From: Selenomonas sp. AE3005 | GTDB lineage: Bacteria > Bacillota > Negativicutes > Selenomonadales > Selenomonadaceae | Reading direction: 5' to 3' | Length of the DNA: 12,565 bases | NCBI RefSeq assembly: GCF_905233635.1 | Contig: NZ_CAJODG010000038.1 | Coordinates: forward strand, 25,244 to 37,808 | Shown here: in pieces, positions 6,112 to 12,565 of the stretch | How the letters are laid out: each line of letters starts with the position of its first letter | Numbering within the stretch: position 1 is the first letter of the stretch | Made by a program: the position numbers and the translations under genes | The notes under the pieces: generated by a model | The model's input: the letters and a program-made list of their open reading frames with translations, nothing else | Database searches by the model: none | What the model was told of the DNA's origin: nothing

Positions 6112-7305
6112 TCACCCCTTTTCCTGTTCGGGATGGAAAATATCCACCTGCCGCCGGGCCGCACGTTCCACATCAAATAGTTTTACGAGCTCTGCTACTG
6201 CCTGCGTCGGAGAAATCGTACCATCAAGCACGGCCTCCCTTACCTCCGGCATACGGCCGGTAATCACAGTGTCCTCAAAGAACAGATTATGCAGGTGCTC
6301 ATCTATCATGCTATGCATCCAATCGAGCAGCTGGCTGTCACGGCGCTTATGCCAAACACCGCTCTTTTGCGTATTTTCCCGAAAGCCCTTAATGACTTCC
6401 CAAAGTTCTTTGAGTCCCGTTTTTTCGAGAGCTGAACACATATAGGCATGTGTCGGCCAGCCGGGAGTAGCCGGACGTATGTATTCGAGCATCCGCTCAT
6501 ACTGGCCCCGTGACACCTTGGCCTTCACCAGATTATCCCCATCAGCCTTGTTGACCACGATGGCGTCAGCCAGTTCCATAATCCCCTTTTTGATTCCCTG
6601 CAGTTCATCCCCGGCGCCAGTGAGCACCACGAGCAGGAAGAAGTCCACCATCGAGCGCACGGTAGTTTCAGACTGCCCCACGCCTACGGTCTCAATGATA
6701 ATGACGTCATACCCTGCCGCCTCACACATCAGCATGGTTTCCCGGCTTTTACGGGCAACGCCCCCCAGTGTTCCGCCGGCCGGCGAGGGGCGGATAAAAG
6801 CCTCGCGCCGCCGCGACAGGGTCCCCATCCTGGTCTTATCCCCCAGTATAGAGCCCTTGGTAACGGAACTTGTCGGGTCAACGGTCAGCACCGCAACCTT
6901 GTGACCGGCATCGCAGAGCATATTGCCAAAAGCCTCAATCATAGTGCTTTTGCCGGCTCCCGGTACACCGGTAATGCCAATGCGCAGGGCCTTGCCTGTA
7001 TGCGGCAGCAACCGCTGCAGTACCCGTTGGGCCTTGGCAAAATGCCGCGGACTGTTGCTTTCAATCAGGGTAATCGCCCGGGAAAGCGTCATTCTGTCCC
7101 CGTTCAGTAACCCGCCCACATAGTCATCCTCAGACATAATCAGACGCCGTTTGGGTTTCATCTTCCCACTGGTCAGCGCAGGATTGATATTGCCGACGGT
7201 GGTATCCTTGATGCCTTCGATGCCGCCCATGACCGAGCAGGCAAATTTTTCATTTGGTTCCTCTGGCACCCAGCTGGGCTTTGATGTACTGTATTTTTTC
7301 TCCAT
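6112..7305 (-). CDS. meaB: MeaB/ArgK-type GTPase, methylmalonyl-CoA mutase chaperone
   Basis: This G3E-family P-loop GTPase (397 residues) gates adenosylcobalamin loading and protects or reactivates methylmalonyl-CoA mutase in the cytoplasm. Motifs, counted from the chosen start, are Walker A GVPGAGKS (113-120), VDPTSS (142-147), the switch/Walker B region IIIETVGVGQSE (202-213) and the guanine-specificity motif NKAD (252-255). The start is the second of two tandem ATGs (7303-7305), five bases from AAGGAGG (7311-7317). The first ATG (7306-7308) is only two bases away, and a TTG further upstream lies inside a terminator hairpin. The protein has about 60 residues ahead of the usual MeaB beginning (DDYVGGLLNGDRMTLSRAIT), of unknown role. 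It follows mutB across an internal terminator-like hairpin and precedes the MsrA-like gene by four bases. Older annotation as ArgK arginine kinase does not apply here. Confidence 0.95.
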   Translation of the reverse strand: MEKKYSTSKPSWVPEEPNEKFACSVMGGIEGIKDTTVGNINPALTSGKMKPKRRLIMSEDDYVGGLLNGDRMTLSRAITLIESNSPRHFAKAQRVLQRLLPHTGKALRIGITGVPGAGKSTMIEAFGNMLCDAGHKVAVLTVDPTSSVTKGSILGDKTRMGTLSRRREAFIRPSPAGGTLGGVARKSRETMLMCEAAGYDVIIIETVGVGQSETTVRSMVDFFLLVVLTGAGDELQGIKKGIMELADAIVVNKADGDNLVKAKVSRGQYERMLEYIRPATPGWPTHAYMCSALEKTGLKELWEVIKGFRENTQKSGVWHKRRDSQLLDWMHSMIDEHLHNLFFEDTVITGRMPEVREAVLDGTISPTQAVAELVKLFDVERAARRQVDIFHPEQEKG

Positions 7306-7318
7306 CATTGCCTCCTTC

Positions 7319-7349
7319 AAAAAGCCCTCCCTCAAAATCAGGGAGGGCT
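7319..7349 (-). terminator. Intra-operon terminator between mutB and meaB
   Basis: On the minus strand a perfect 10-bp GC-rich stem AGCCCTCCCT/AGGGAGGGCT (7340-7349 with 7323-7332) closes a 7-base loop. A five-T tract follows (7319-7323). It lies seven bases after the mutB stop, and the meaB ribosome binding site begins immediately after the T tract. The short T tract suggests partial termination, so meaB and the MsrA-like gene may receive less transcript than mutAB. No obvious separate meaB promoter is seen. Confidence 0.75.
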
Positions 7350-7355
7350 CGTCTG

Positions 7356-9554
7356 TTATTCTTCGGCCAGTTCCTCCTTAGCGCGGTCAATAAGCAGGGT
7401 TAAGAGCTTAATGCCGGCCTCCGGGATATTGGTGCCTGGGGCAAAAATAGCTACTGCGCCATGCTCGTAAAGATTGTCGTAATCCTGAACAGGAATTACG
7501 CCGCCAATGCAGACCATGATATCTTCACGGCCTAATTTCTTTAATTCGTCCACCAGCTGCGGCAGAAGGGTGTTATGCCCGGCAGCCAGCGAGCTGAATC
7601 CGACCATGTGCACATCGTTGTCCACCGCATCCTGCGCCGTTTCTTCCGGCGTCTGGAACAGTGGGCCCACATCGACGTCCCAGCCCATGTCCGCAAAGGA
7701 CGAGGCGATAACCTTCTGACCACGGTCATGACCATCCTGTCCCATCTTGGCGACAAAGATACGCGGACGACGGCCCGTGAGTTCTTCGAACTCGTCTGCC
7801 ATGGAACGCGCTTTCTCGAGTTCCGTCTTGTCGGTGAACTCGGAGGAGTACACGCCGGAAATGGTATGGATTACCGCCTGATAGCGGCCCGAAACCTTTT
7901 CCACGGCATCGGAGATTTCACCCAGGGACGCACGGACACGGGCGGCCTCCACTGCACATTCCAGCAGGTTGCCGTTGTCACGGCTGTCGGCAGCTTTGGT
8001 AATCGCCTCCAGAGCCCGGCGCACATCGTCTTCATTGCGTTCACGCCGCAATTTTTCGAGGCGTTCCACCTGCGCATTGCGTACGGCGGTATTGTCGATA
8101 GCCAGGATTTCCAGCGGGTCTTCCTTTTCCAGACGATACTTGTTCAGGCCGACAATGGTTTCGTTGCCGGAATCGATTTGTGCCTGACGACGGGCTGCAG
8201 CTTCCTCGATACGCATTTTGGGCAGGCCCGTGGAGATAGCCTTGGCCATACCGCCCAAAGCCTCGACTTCCTGAATATGCGCCCAGGCACGGCGGATGAT
8301 TTCGTTGGTAAGCGCCTCCACATAGTAGGAACCACCCCAGGGGTCAATAATCTTGCAAACGCTGGTTTCGTCCTGAATGTAGAGCTGCGTATTACGCGCA
8401 ATGCGCGCCGAGAAATCTGTCGGCAGAGCGATAGCCTCGTCGAGGGCATTGGTATGCAGGGACTGGGTATGACCAAGAGCCGCGCCCATGGCCTCCATTG
8501 CCGTACGCGAGATATTGTTGAACGGGTCCTGCGCCGTAAGCGACCAGCCGGACGTCTGGCTGTGCGTTCTGAGCGCCATGGATTTGGGGTCTTCGGCGCC
8601 AAAAGACTTGACGATTTTTGCCCAAAGTACACGGGCTGCCCGCATCTTGGCCACTTCCATAAAGTAGTTCTTGCCAATGGCCCAGAAGAAGGACAGACGC
8701 TTGGCAAAAGCATCGACCGGCAGGCCGGCCTTGATACCTGTACGGATATACTCCAGGCCATCAGCCAGCGTGTAGCCCAGTTCGATATCAGCCGGCGCTC
8801 CGGCCTCCTGCATATGGTAACCGGAAATCGAAATGCTGTTGAACTTCGGCATGTATTTTGTCGTGTACTCGAAAATATCACCGATAATACGCATGGACAT
8901 TTCTGGCGGATAAATATAAGTGTTACGCACCATGAATTCCTTCAGAATATCATTCTGAATCGTGCCGGCCATGATTTTCTTGTCCACGCCCTGCTCAACA
9001 CCGGACTGGATAAAAAACGCGAGAATCGGCAGTACCGCGCCGTTCATGGTCATGGATACGGACATCTGGTCAAGGGGAATACCCGAGAACAGGATATTCA
9101 TATCAAGCATGGAGCAGACAGACACGCCGGCCTTACCTACGTCACCAACCACGCGCGGATTATCAGCGTCATAACCGCGGTGTGTCGGCAGGTCAAAGGC
9201 AATGGACAGGCCCTTCTGACCAGCGGCCAAATTACGGCGGTAGAAAGCATTGGATTCTTCAGCTGTGGAGAAACCGGCGTACTGGCGTACTGTCCAGGGA
9301 CGGAACACATACATCGTGGAATACGGCCCGCGCAGGCAGGGCGGAATACCGCTGGCAAAGTCCAGATGGTTCATGTGGTCGTATTCATCATGGTTATAGA
9401 GCGGCTTTACGGGAATATGCTCCATCGTACGGCGGGTAAGGCTGTCAAACTCAGCTCCGGCCTGCGCAGAAAAGAGTTTTTCCCACTCTTTGACATCTGC
9501 TCCCGTCGGTTCCCGCAGGCTCATTTGGGTAAAGTCAGGATTTTGGTAGCTCAT
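7356..9554 (-). CDS. mutB: Methylmalonyl-CoA mutase large (catalytic) subunit
   Basis: This 732-residue adenosylcobalamin-dependent subunit interconverts methylmalonyl-CoA and succinyl-CoA by a radical rearrangement on the succinate-propionate route. It is recognisably close to Propionibacterium shermanii MutB over its whole length, about three residues offset. The N-terminal TIM-barrel substrate domain holds RQYAGFSTAEESNAFYRRN (90-108), with Tyr92 equivalent to the active-site Tyr89. It also holds FDLPTHRGYD (120-129), Arg210 in FMVRNTYIYPP, and Tyr246-His247 in ISGYHMQEAG. The C-terminal cobalamin-binding domain carries AKMGQDGHDRGQKV with the base-off DxHxxG motif (Asp607, His609, Gly612), so His609 is the lower cobalt ligand. 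The ATG overlaps the mutA stop by one base (TAATG), ensuring coupled, equal synthesis of the two subunits. Confidence 0.98.
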   Translation of the reverse strand: MSYQNPDFTQMSLREPTGADVKEWEKLFSAQAGAEFDSLTRRTMEHIPVKPLYNHDEYDHMNHLDFASGIPPCLRGPYSTMYVFRPWTVRQYAGFSTAEESNAFYRRNLAAGQKGLSIAFDLPTHRGYDADNPRVVGDVGKAGVSVCSMLDMNILFSGIPLDQMSVSMTMNGAVLPILAFFIQSGVEQGVDKKIMAGTIQNDILKEFMVRNTYIYPPEMSMRIIGDIFEYTTKYMPKFNSISISGYHMQEAGAPADIELGYTLADGLEYIRTGIKAGLPVDAFAKRLSFFWAIGKNYFMEVAKMRAARVLWAKIVKSFGAEDPKSMALRTHSQTSGWSLTAQDPFNNISRTAMEAMGAALGHTQSLHTNALDEAIALPTDFSARIARNTQLYIQDETSVCKIIDPWGGSYYVEALTNEIIRRAWAHIQEVEALGGMAKAISTGLPKMRIEEAAARRQAQIDSGNETIVGLNKYRLEKEDPLEILAIDNTAVRNAQVERLEKLRRERNEDDVRRALEAITKAADSRDNGNLLECAVEAARVRASLGEISDAVEKVSGRYQAVIHTISGVYSSEFTDKTELEKARSMADEFEELTGRRPRIFVAKMGQDGHDRGQKVIASSFADMGWDVDVGPLFQTPEETAQDAVDNDVHMVGFSSLAAGHNTLLPQLVDELKKLGREDIMVCIGGVIPVQDYDNLYEHGAVAIFAPGTNIPEAGIKLLTLLIDRAKEELAEE

Positions 9555-11734
9555 TATGCAATCATCCCTTTCTTCTGCTGCAGGAGCTGCAGGATTTTAT
9601 AGCAGTTGGCCTTGACAGAAATATATTCATCAATACCAGCCTCGTTATAGGTTTCCAGTAAATCCTTCGGTGCAGCACCGGCTAAGAACACCGTGGCCTC
9701 AGGCAATACCTCATGAAGTTTCGGTGCCAGCTGTGGCACGATTTCCGGATAAGTTGCATCCGTCGAGCAGATAACCACCGCATCGGCCCCGGATTCCTTG
9801 GCTGCCTGTGCGGCCTCTTCCACCGTCGGGAATCCGTTATTGCCGAGCACCTCAAAAGCACCAACCTGTAAAAAGCCCGTGGTGAAATCAGCTCTGGCCT
9901 TATGCTGGGGAATCGGCCCCATATTGGCCAGGAAAATCTTCACATTATCATTATGCTTGGCCTTATAATCTTCCGTGGTCTTGCGCAGCGCCTCAAAGCG
10001 TTCACTCCAGCGATGCGGCTCGATAGCCGTAACAGTTTCGCTTTCGTCCCCCTGCAAAGCCCCGGCGATTTCTGCCGTAGTAGCACCAGCCTGTGCCGCG
10101 GCAATAGCCAGACTTACCAGACAGCCCTCGCCAGCCTGCAAAGCTTTGAGTTTTTCCGTCTTAAAGGCCTCATCAATATCCGCCAGATAAGCTGTTACCT
10201 GTGCCGTACGCTGTTTCTTATTCTCAGCCATATCCTCAGGGCGCGGGTCGAGCAAAGTTTCCGTCATATTCGGGTACATATTGTTGCCCACAATGCGGTC
10301 TTTACGGGTTTCCGAGGCCTTGAACCGGGCAGCGAGAACAGTCGCAATCTCGGTTTGCGGATAGCCTTCCTGCAAGGCTGCCAGCATGCCGCCCTTGCCC
10401 TCAATCGTCTGGAACTCAGCCCAGACTTTTTCCTTCATCTGCTTGGTGAGCGTTTCCACGGCCCACGAGCCGCCAGCCGGGTCAATCGGCTGCAAAAGGC
10501 CAAATTCTTCCTGCAGGATAATCTGCACGTTACGCGCAATACGGCGCGAGAATTCATCCCCCTTGCGGATAGGTTCATCAAACGGCGAGCTTTCAAAGGA
10601 ATCTACACCGCCCACAACACCGGAGAAAATCTCCGTGGTATTGCGGAGCATATTTACATACGGGTCATAAACCGTCTTAAAGAACAGGGCCGGACGTGCA
10701 TGGATATGCATACGCTGCGCCTCTTTGCTGCCGCCGAAAGCCTCCACAATCTGTGCCCACAGCGGACGCAGGGCACGCAGTTTGGCAATCTGCAGGAAGA
10801 AGTTCGCCCCCATGGAGAACCCAAACATAATCTGCCCGGCCGCCTCGTCTATCGTCAGACCGCATTCGAGCAAAGCACGCAGGTAAGCCACAGCCGTAGC
10901 CAGTGTATAGGCAGATTCCTGCACATCATTAGCCCCGCCCCGGCTGTAAACGTCACTGCGCACAAAGACAGTTTTGAGTCCCGGTGCATTTTTCACTGCC
11001 CACTTGGCACACTTAGCCATATCACAATACAGGCTGGCTGTATCCTTGCTGTTTTTGCCATTGGCTGTGAGTTCTCCCAACGGGTCAGCACCGACAACAC
11101 CACGGATTTTCGTCATGTCCTGTCCGGAGGCCTTAAGCGTCCCGGCAAACAGGGACAACATGGGCAAAGCCGATTCCCCGGCATAGATATACACGGGATA
11201 TTTATCAAGTTTTAAACCAGCCAGCAAAGTGTGCATGTCGTCCAAGGTCGTCACTGACACACCTTCATCACCGGGAGCAGCAGCCTCACGTACATCCTGC
11301 GCCTTCAAGCTCGCACTGTCCAGTTTGATATTATAAATGGTCGAACCTTTTTCCTGCTCATGGCGTAAGAGCTCATTATTTTCCTCGGGCAAGGTTTCAT
11401 CGCAGGCCTGGGCAATCCCCCAAGGCTTGCCAACATAACCGCTCGGCTGGGCCCCACGCAGGTAATCGCCCATTCCCGGGAAGGAATTCTTCGGCAGAAT
11501 ATCCTCCGTATCCTTACGAAAATACATGGGGTCAAAAGTAATGCCCTCATAGGTTTTGGTATACATCTTTTTGTCAAAGGGCGCCCCTTTGAGCAGGGTG
11601 ATACAGGCCTCTTTCCATTCCTCATAAGTAGGCGGAGTAAACTCGTCTAAAGGTACATCTGGAAAGTCCGTCTGCTGCTCGGCCTTTTTTAAAATGGCCT
11701 GTAGGTCCAGCTCACCGCCGGTTTCATTACTCAT
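9554..11734 (-). CDS. mutA: Methylmalonyl-CoA mutase small subunit
   Basis: This 726-residue non-catalytic subunit of the heterodimeric mutase pairs with MutB in the cytoplasm. It keeps the mutase barrel and degenerate B12-like domain but has lost the cofactor site. Where MutB has QDGHDRG, this protein has FLANMGPIPQHKARADF (near residue 604) with no DxHxxG motif. Barrel segments RALRPLWAQIVEAFGG, RNVQIILQEEFGLLQPIDPAGGSW and GGMLAALQEGYPQTEI match the family. It is somewhat longer than I recall for the propionibacterial small subunit. The ATG follows GAGGAGG by seven bases. It is the first gene behind a cobalamin-riboswitch leader and its terminator. Confidence 0.95.
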   Translation of the reverse strand: MSNETGGELDLQAILKKAEQQTDFPDVPLDEFTPPTYEEWKEACITLLKGAPFDKKMYTKTYEGITFDPMYFRKDTEDILPKNSFPGMGDYLRGAQPSGYVGKPWGIAQACDETLPEENNELLRHEQEKGSTIYNIKLDSASLKAQDVREAAAPGDEGVSVTTLDDMHTLLAGLKLDKYPVYIYAGESALPMLSLFAGTLKASGQDMTKIRGVVGADPLGELTANGKNSKDTASLYCDMAKCAKWAVKNAPGLKTVFVRSDVYSRGGANDVQESAYTLATAVAYLRALLECGLTIDEAAGQIMFGFSMGANFFLQIAKLRALRPLWAQIVEAFGGSKEAQRMHIHARPALFFKTVYDPYVNMLRNTTEIFSGVVGGVDSFESSPFDEPIRKGDEFSRRIARNVQIILQEEFGLLQPIDPAGGSWAVETLTKQMKEKVWAEFQTIEGKGGMLAALQEGYPQTEIATVLAARFKASETRKDRIVGNNMYPNMTETLLDPRPEDMAENKKQRTAQVTAYLADIDEAFKTEKLKALQAGEGCLVSLAIAAAQAGATTAEIAGALQGDESETVTAIEPHRWSERFEALRKTTEDYKAKHNDNVKIFLANMGPIPQHKARADFTTGFLQVGAFEVLGNNGFPTVEEAAQAAKESGADAVVICSTDATYPEIVPQLAPKLHEVLPEATVFLAGAAPKDLLETYNEAGIDEYISVKANCYKILQLLQQKKGMIA

Positions 11735-11772
11735 AGCACAGCCTCCTCTTGTTTTGCAGTATCACAAGCACT

Positions 11773-11812
11773 AAAAAAAGGCAATCCATCTGCGAAATAC
11801 AGATAGATTGCC
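11773..11812 (-). terminator. Leader terminator (riboswitch expression platform) before mutA
   Basis: On the minus strand a 13-bp stem (11800-11812 with 11780-11792, GGCAATCTATCTG paired with CAGATGGATTGCC, one U-G pair) closes a 7-base loop. A seven-T tract follows (11773-11779). It ends about 40 bases before the mutA start and about 90 bases after the aptamer. This placement fits control by premature termination. A short GATTG upstream (minus strand of the 11841-11850 region) could pair with CAATC of the terminator arm, about six pairs, but this antiterminator is weak. A further hairpin, GATACCAA/TTGGTGTC (11872-11889), lies between aptamer and terminator. Confidence 0.9.
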
Positions 11813-11901
11813 CTCTATTGCGCCAGTATACCACGCTTAGATTCAATCCCCTACCCATCGCTCGCAGGCACGACACCAAAATTGGTATCACGGTGATGCT
11901 A

Positions 11902-12060
11902 GAACAGGCAGTTCTCCTGGCTCGGTTTCATCATCCTGCAGCGCCTTCCCAAGGTACGCATTTCTACCCCAGTGACATATTGTGCAGGACTCCCCCTTAC
12001 AGTGGCGGGACCGCTCCGGCTTATACCGGATTCCCTATTAAGTCCTATGGACACCTATTC
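11902..12060 (-). promoter_or_regulatory. Cobalamin riboswitch aptamer
   Basis: On the minus strand the AdoCbl-type conserved blocks occur in order. They are GGTGTCC (12049-12055), AGGGAATCCGGT (12025-12036), CCCGCCACTGTAA (11997-12009), CACTGGGG (11967-11974), GGGAAGGCGC (11941-11950), and the B12-box region GATGATGAAACCGAGCC followed by AGGAGAACTGCC (11908-11936). The closing helix P1 can be drawn as GAATAGG (12054-12060) with CCTGTTC (11902-11908), seven pairs. The aptamer senses cobalamin in the nascent mut-operon leader. Whether binding turns mutAB on or off cannot be decided from sequence. It begins about 20 bases after the predicted transcription start. Identification is by remembered consensus. 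Confidence 0.95.
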
Positions 12061-12085
12061 CCAAATATATTAAAACTTAATGATA

Positions 12086-12114
12086 ATATTAGTGTAATTT
12101 ATCTTTTTTGTCAA
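12086..12114 (-). promoter_or_regulatory. Promoter of the mutA-mutB-meaB operon
   Basis: On the minus strand a perfect TTGACA (12109-12114) and TAATAT (12086-12091) are separated by exactly 17 bases within AT-rich DNA. Transcription would start near 12079, giving a leader of about 345 bases that contains the cobalamin riboswitch and its terminator. A near-consensus promoter implies strong basal initiation, with control left to the riboswitch. Confidence 0.88.
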
Positions 12115-12202
12115 GTCCAGGCCTACATCACAACCTATTCATACATAGAATTGCAGTTTGACAGATAACGAGTTCTTAAACGTATCTCGTTCATACGTGC
12201 AT

Positions 12203-12244
12203 GGGGTTCACGGGGGAGTAATTTTTCTGCCTCCGCTGAACGAC
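12203..12244 (-). repeat. Short interspersed repeat, copy 1
   Basis: Read on the minus strand this copy begins GTCGTTC and contains GCAGAAAAATTACTCCCCCG. It aligns with copy 2 (12341-12399) and more loosely with copy 3 (12508-12564). The shared frame is GTCG, T or C, TC, then GC, an A-run, and a C-rich end. Confidence 0.55.
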
Positions 12245-12340
12245 ACACCTCGGGAAATAATCTTGTCCAGTTACCTGCGCCGGGCAGGCCAACGGCGCTC
12301 CTTTCAACGTAGTTGCTTAGCGATTGACTACAGTGTGCCG

Positions 12341-12399
12341 GCCTTCGCTGCGCTCAGGCAGTCGCTCCCCGCATAAAAATCACTCCCCCGTTCGCCCCC
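12341..12399 (+). repeat. Short interspersed repeat, copy 2
   Basis: This is the plus-strand copy. It begins GCCTTCGCTGCGCTCAGGCA, continues GTCGCTCCCC, then GCATAAAAATCACTCCCCCG. It has the opposite orientation to copies 1 and 3 and matches copy 3 over nearly its whole length. Confidence 0.55.
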
Positions 12400-12438
12400 A
12401 GCAACGGCCTGTACAATTGTCATGAACTCGTTGCTCCC

Positions 12439-12466
12439 GTAACAAGAACATCGATGTACCTGTTAC
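12439..12466. repeat. 28-bp imperfect palindrome
   Basis: GTAACAAGAACATC (12439-12452) is followed directly by GATGTACCTGTTAC (12453-12466), its reverse complement at 12 of 14 positions, centred on ATCGAT. There is no T tract, so it is not a simple terminator. It could be a protein-binding site or part of the repeat cluster. Confidence 0.5.
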
Positions 12467-12470
12467 CTGT

Positions 12471-12535
12471 CACTGCGAAAGAATCATTTTGAACGGACGT
12501 TTCTTAGGGCGGAGGTGGTGATGCTTTTCGCAGTG
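12471..12535. repeat. Long-range inverted repeat (10-bp perfect arms)
   Basis: CACTGCGAAA (12471-12480) and TTTCGCAGTG (12526-12535) are perfect reverse complements separated by 45 bases. The right arm lies within repeat copy 3. No function is apparent. Confidence 0.5.
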
Positions 12536-12564
12536 GAACGACTGTCCGAACGCAGTGAGGACTG
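12508..12564 (-). repeat. Short interspersed repeat, copy 3
   Basis: On the minus strand it reads CCTCACTGCGTTCGGACAGT, then CGTTCCACTGCG, an A-run and ATCACCACCTCCGCCC. By eye it matches copy 2 at most positions with small gaps. It reaches the right edge of the window and may continue. Confidence 0.5.
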
Positions 12565-12565
12565 G

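Larger units (their letters stand above)
12168..12431. repeat. Element bounded by imperfect inverted repeats
   Basis: AACGAGTTC (12168-12176) is matched by its reverse complement GAACTCGTT (12424-12432). Inside, GGGGGAGTAATTTTTCTGC (12212-12230) is matched at 17 of 19 bases by the reverse complement of GCATAAAAATCACTCCCCC (12371-12389). The spacing on the two sides is similar, so both arms look like copies of one unit about 65 bases long, facing each other around about 140 bases of other sequence. This resembles a small non-coding repeat element. No transposase and no target-site duplication is evident. Confidence 0.5.
12115..12565. other. Gene-free, palindrome-rich intergenic region
   Basis: About 450 bases upstream of the mut promoter hold no convincing coding sequence on either strand. 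Short open frames here lack ribosome binding sites and overlap repeats. The region is packed with imperfect inverted repeats, listed separately, and with small stems such as GCGCCG/CGGCGC (12278-12299) and CGTAT/ATACG (12181-12197). It may be a mobile-repeat island, or the flank of a gene to the right of the window. Confidence 0.6.

Noticed and set aside
6108..6176. N-terminal extension of the MsrA-like gene back to 6176
   Set aside because: It overlaps the meaB coding region, and the added residues are an off-frame reading of meaB. GTG at 6107 has a clear ribosome binding site and starts at the MsrA-like fold.
7575..9602. 675-codon open frame on the plus strand opposite mutB
   Set aside because: It is exactly in codon register with mutB. 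Stops there would need TTA, CTA or TCA codons in mutB, which this gene avoids. No family resemblance or ribosome binding site.
9902..11215. 437-codon open frame on the plus strand opposite mutA
   Set aside because: It is in codon register with mutA, so the same codon-avoidance effect applies. No recognisable protein family.
11749..12168. 139-codon open frame on the plus strand
   Set aside because: It covers the terminator, riboswitch and promoter of the mut leader, which explain the sequence conservation on the other strand.
12158..12188. Possible plus-strand promoter starting at TTGACA (12158-12163)
   Set aside because: No acceptable -10 box at 16-18 bases; the best candidate, TATCTC, is 19 bases away and poor.
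12158..12376. 72-codon open frame on the plus strand
   Set aside because: It crosses two repeat copies and has no ribosome binding site. Its translation is low-complexity repeat-derived sequence.
12168..12565. CRISPR array
   Set aside because: The repeats alternate in orientation, differ in sequence and have irregular spacing, so they do not form an array of direct repeats and spacers.

Overview
The window reads almost entirely on the minus strand. It suggests a propionate-forming, B12-using anaerobe of the Negativicutes (Selenomonas/Mitsuokella-like). This rests on a MutB very close to the propionibacterial enzyme, strong AGGAGG-type ribosome binding sites, a glmS ribozyme (a Firmicutes hallmark), and moderate GC content. 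The taxonomic guess is inference; no marker gene is present.

Layout, following transcription from right to left. (1) Positions 12115-12565 hold no convincing gene. They contain a cluster of imperfect inverted repeats and palindromes, including three copies of a short repeat. (2) A strong promoter (TTGACA-17-TAATAT, 12086-12114) drives a leader with a cobalamin riboswitch (11902-12060) and an intrinsic terminator (11773-11812). The leader precedes mutA (small subunit) and mutB (large subunit) of adenosylcobalamin-dependent methylmalonyl-CoA mutase. A second hairpin-plus-T-tract lies between mutB and meaB, the GTPase chaperone of the mutase. After meaB comes a coupled gene for an MsrA-fold protein that has lost its catalytic cysteine and other active-site residues. 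A strong terminator (5498-5539) closes the operon. (3) A second operon encodes a nickel/peptide-type ABC importer: two permeases, two ATPases and, last, the lipoprotein binding protein. A weak candidate promoter with overlapping ATGAT/ATCAT palindromes precedes it. (4) Four bases after the binding-protein stop codon begins the promoter of a tRNA-Leu(UAG) gene, which ends in its own terminator. (5) At the left edge are a promoter and most of a glmS self-cleaving ribozyme; glmS itself lies outside the window.

The mut genes would interconvert succinyl-CoA and methylmalonyl-CoA on the succinate-propionate route, with MeaB loading and protecting the B12 cofactor. The most unusual points are the apparent MsrA pseudoenzyme in a mutase operon, a B12 riboswitch controlling a B12-dependent enzyme, and the internal terminator that may set the MutAB:MeaB ratio. 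Several gene starts are moved here from the longest open frame to the codon that has a ribosome binding site (meaB, the MsrA-like gene, the first permease).
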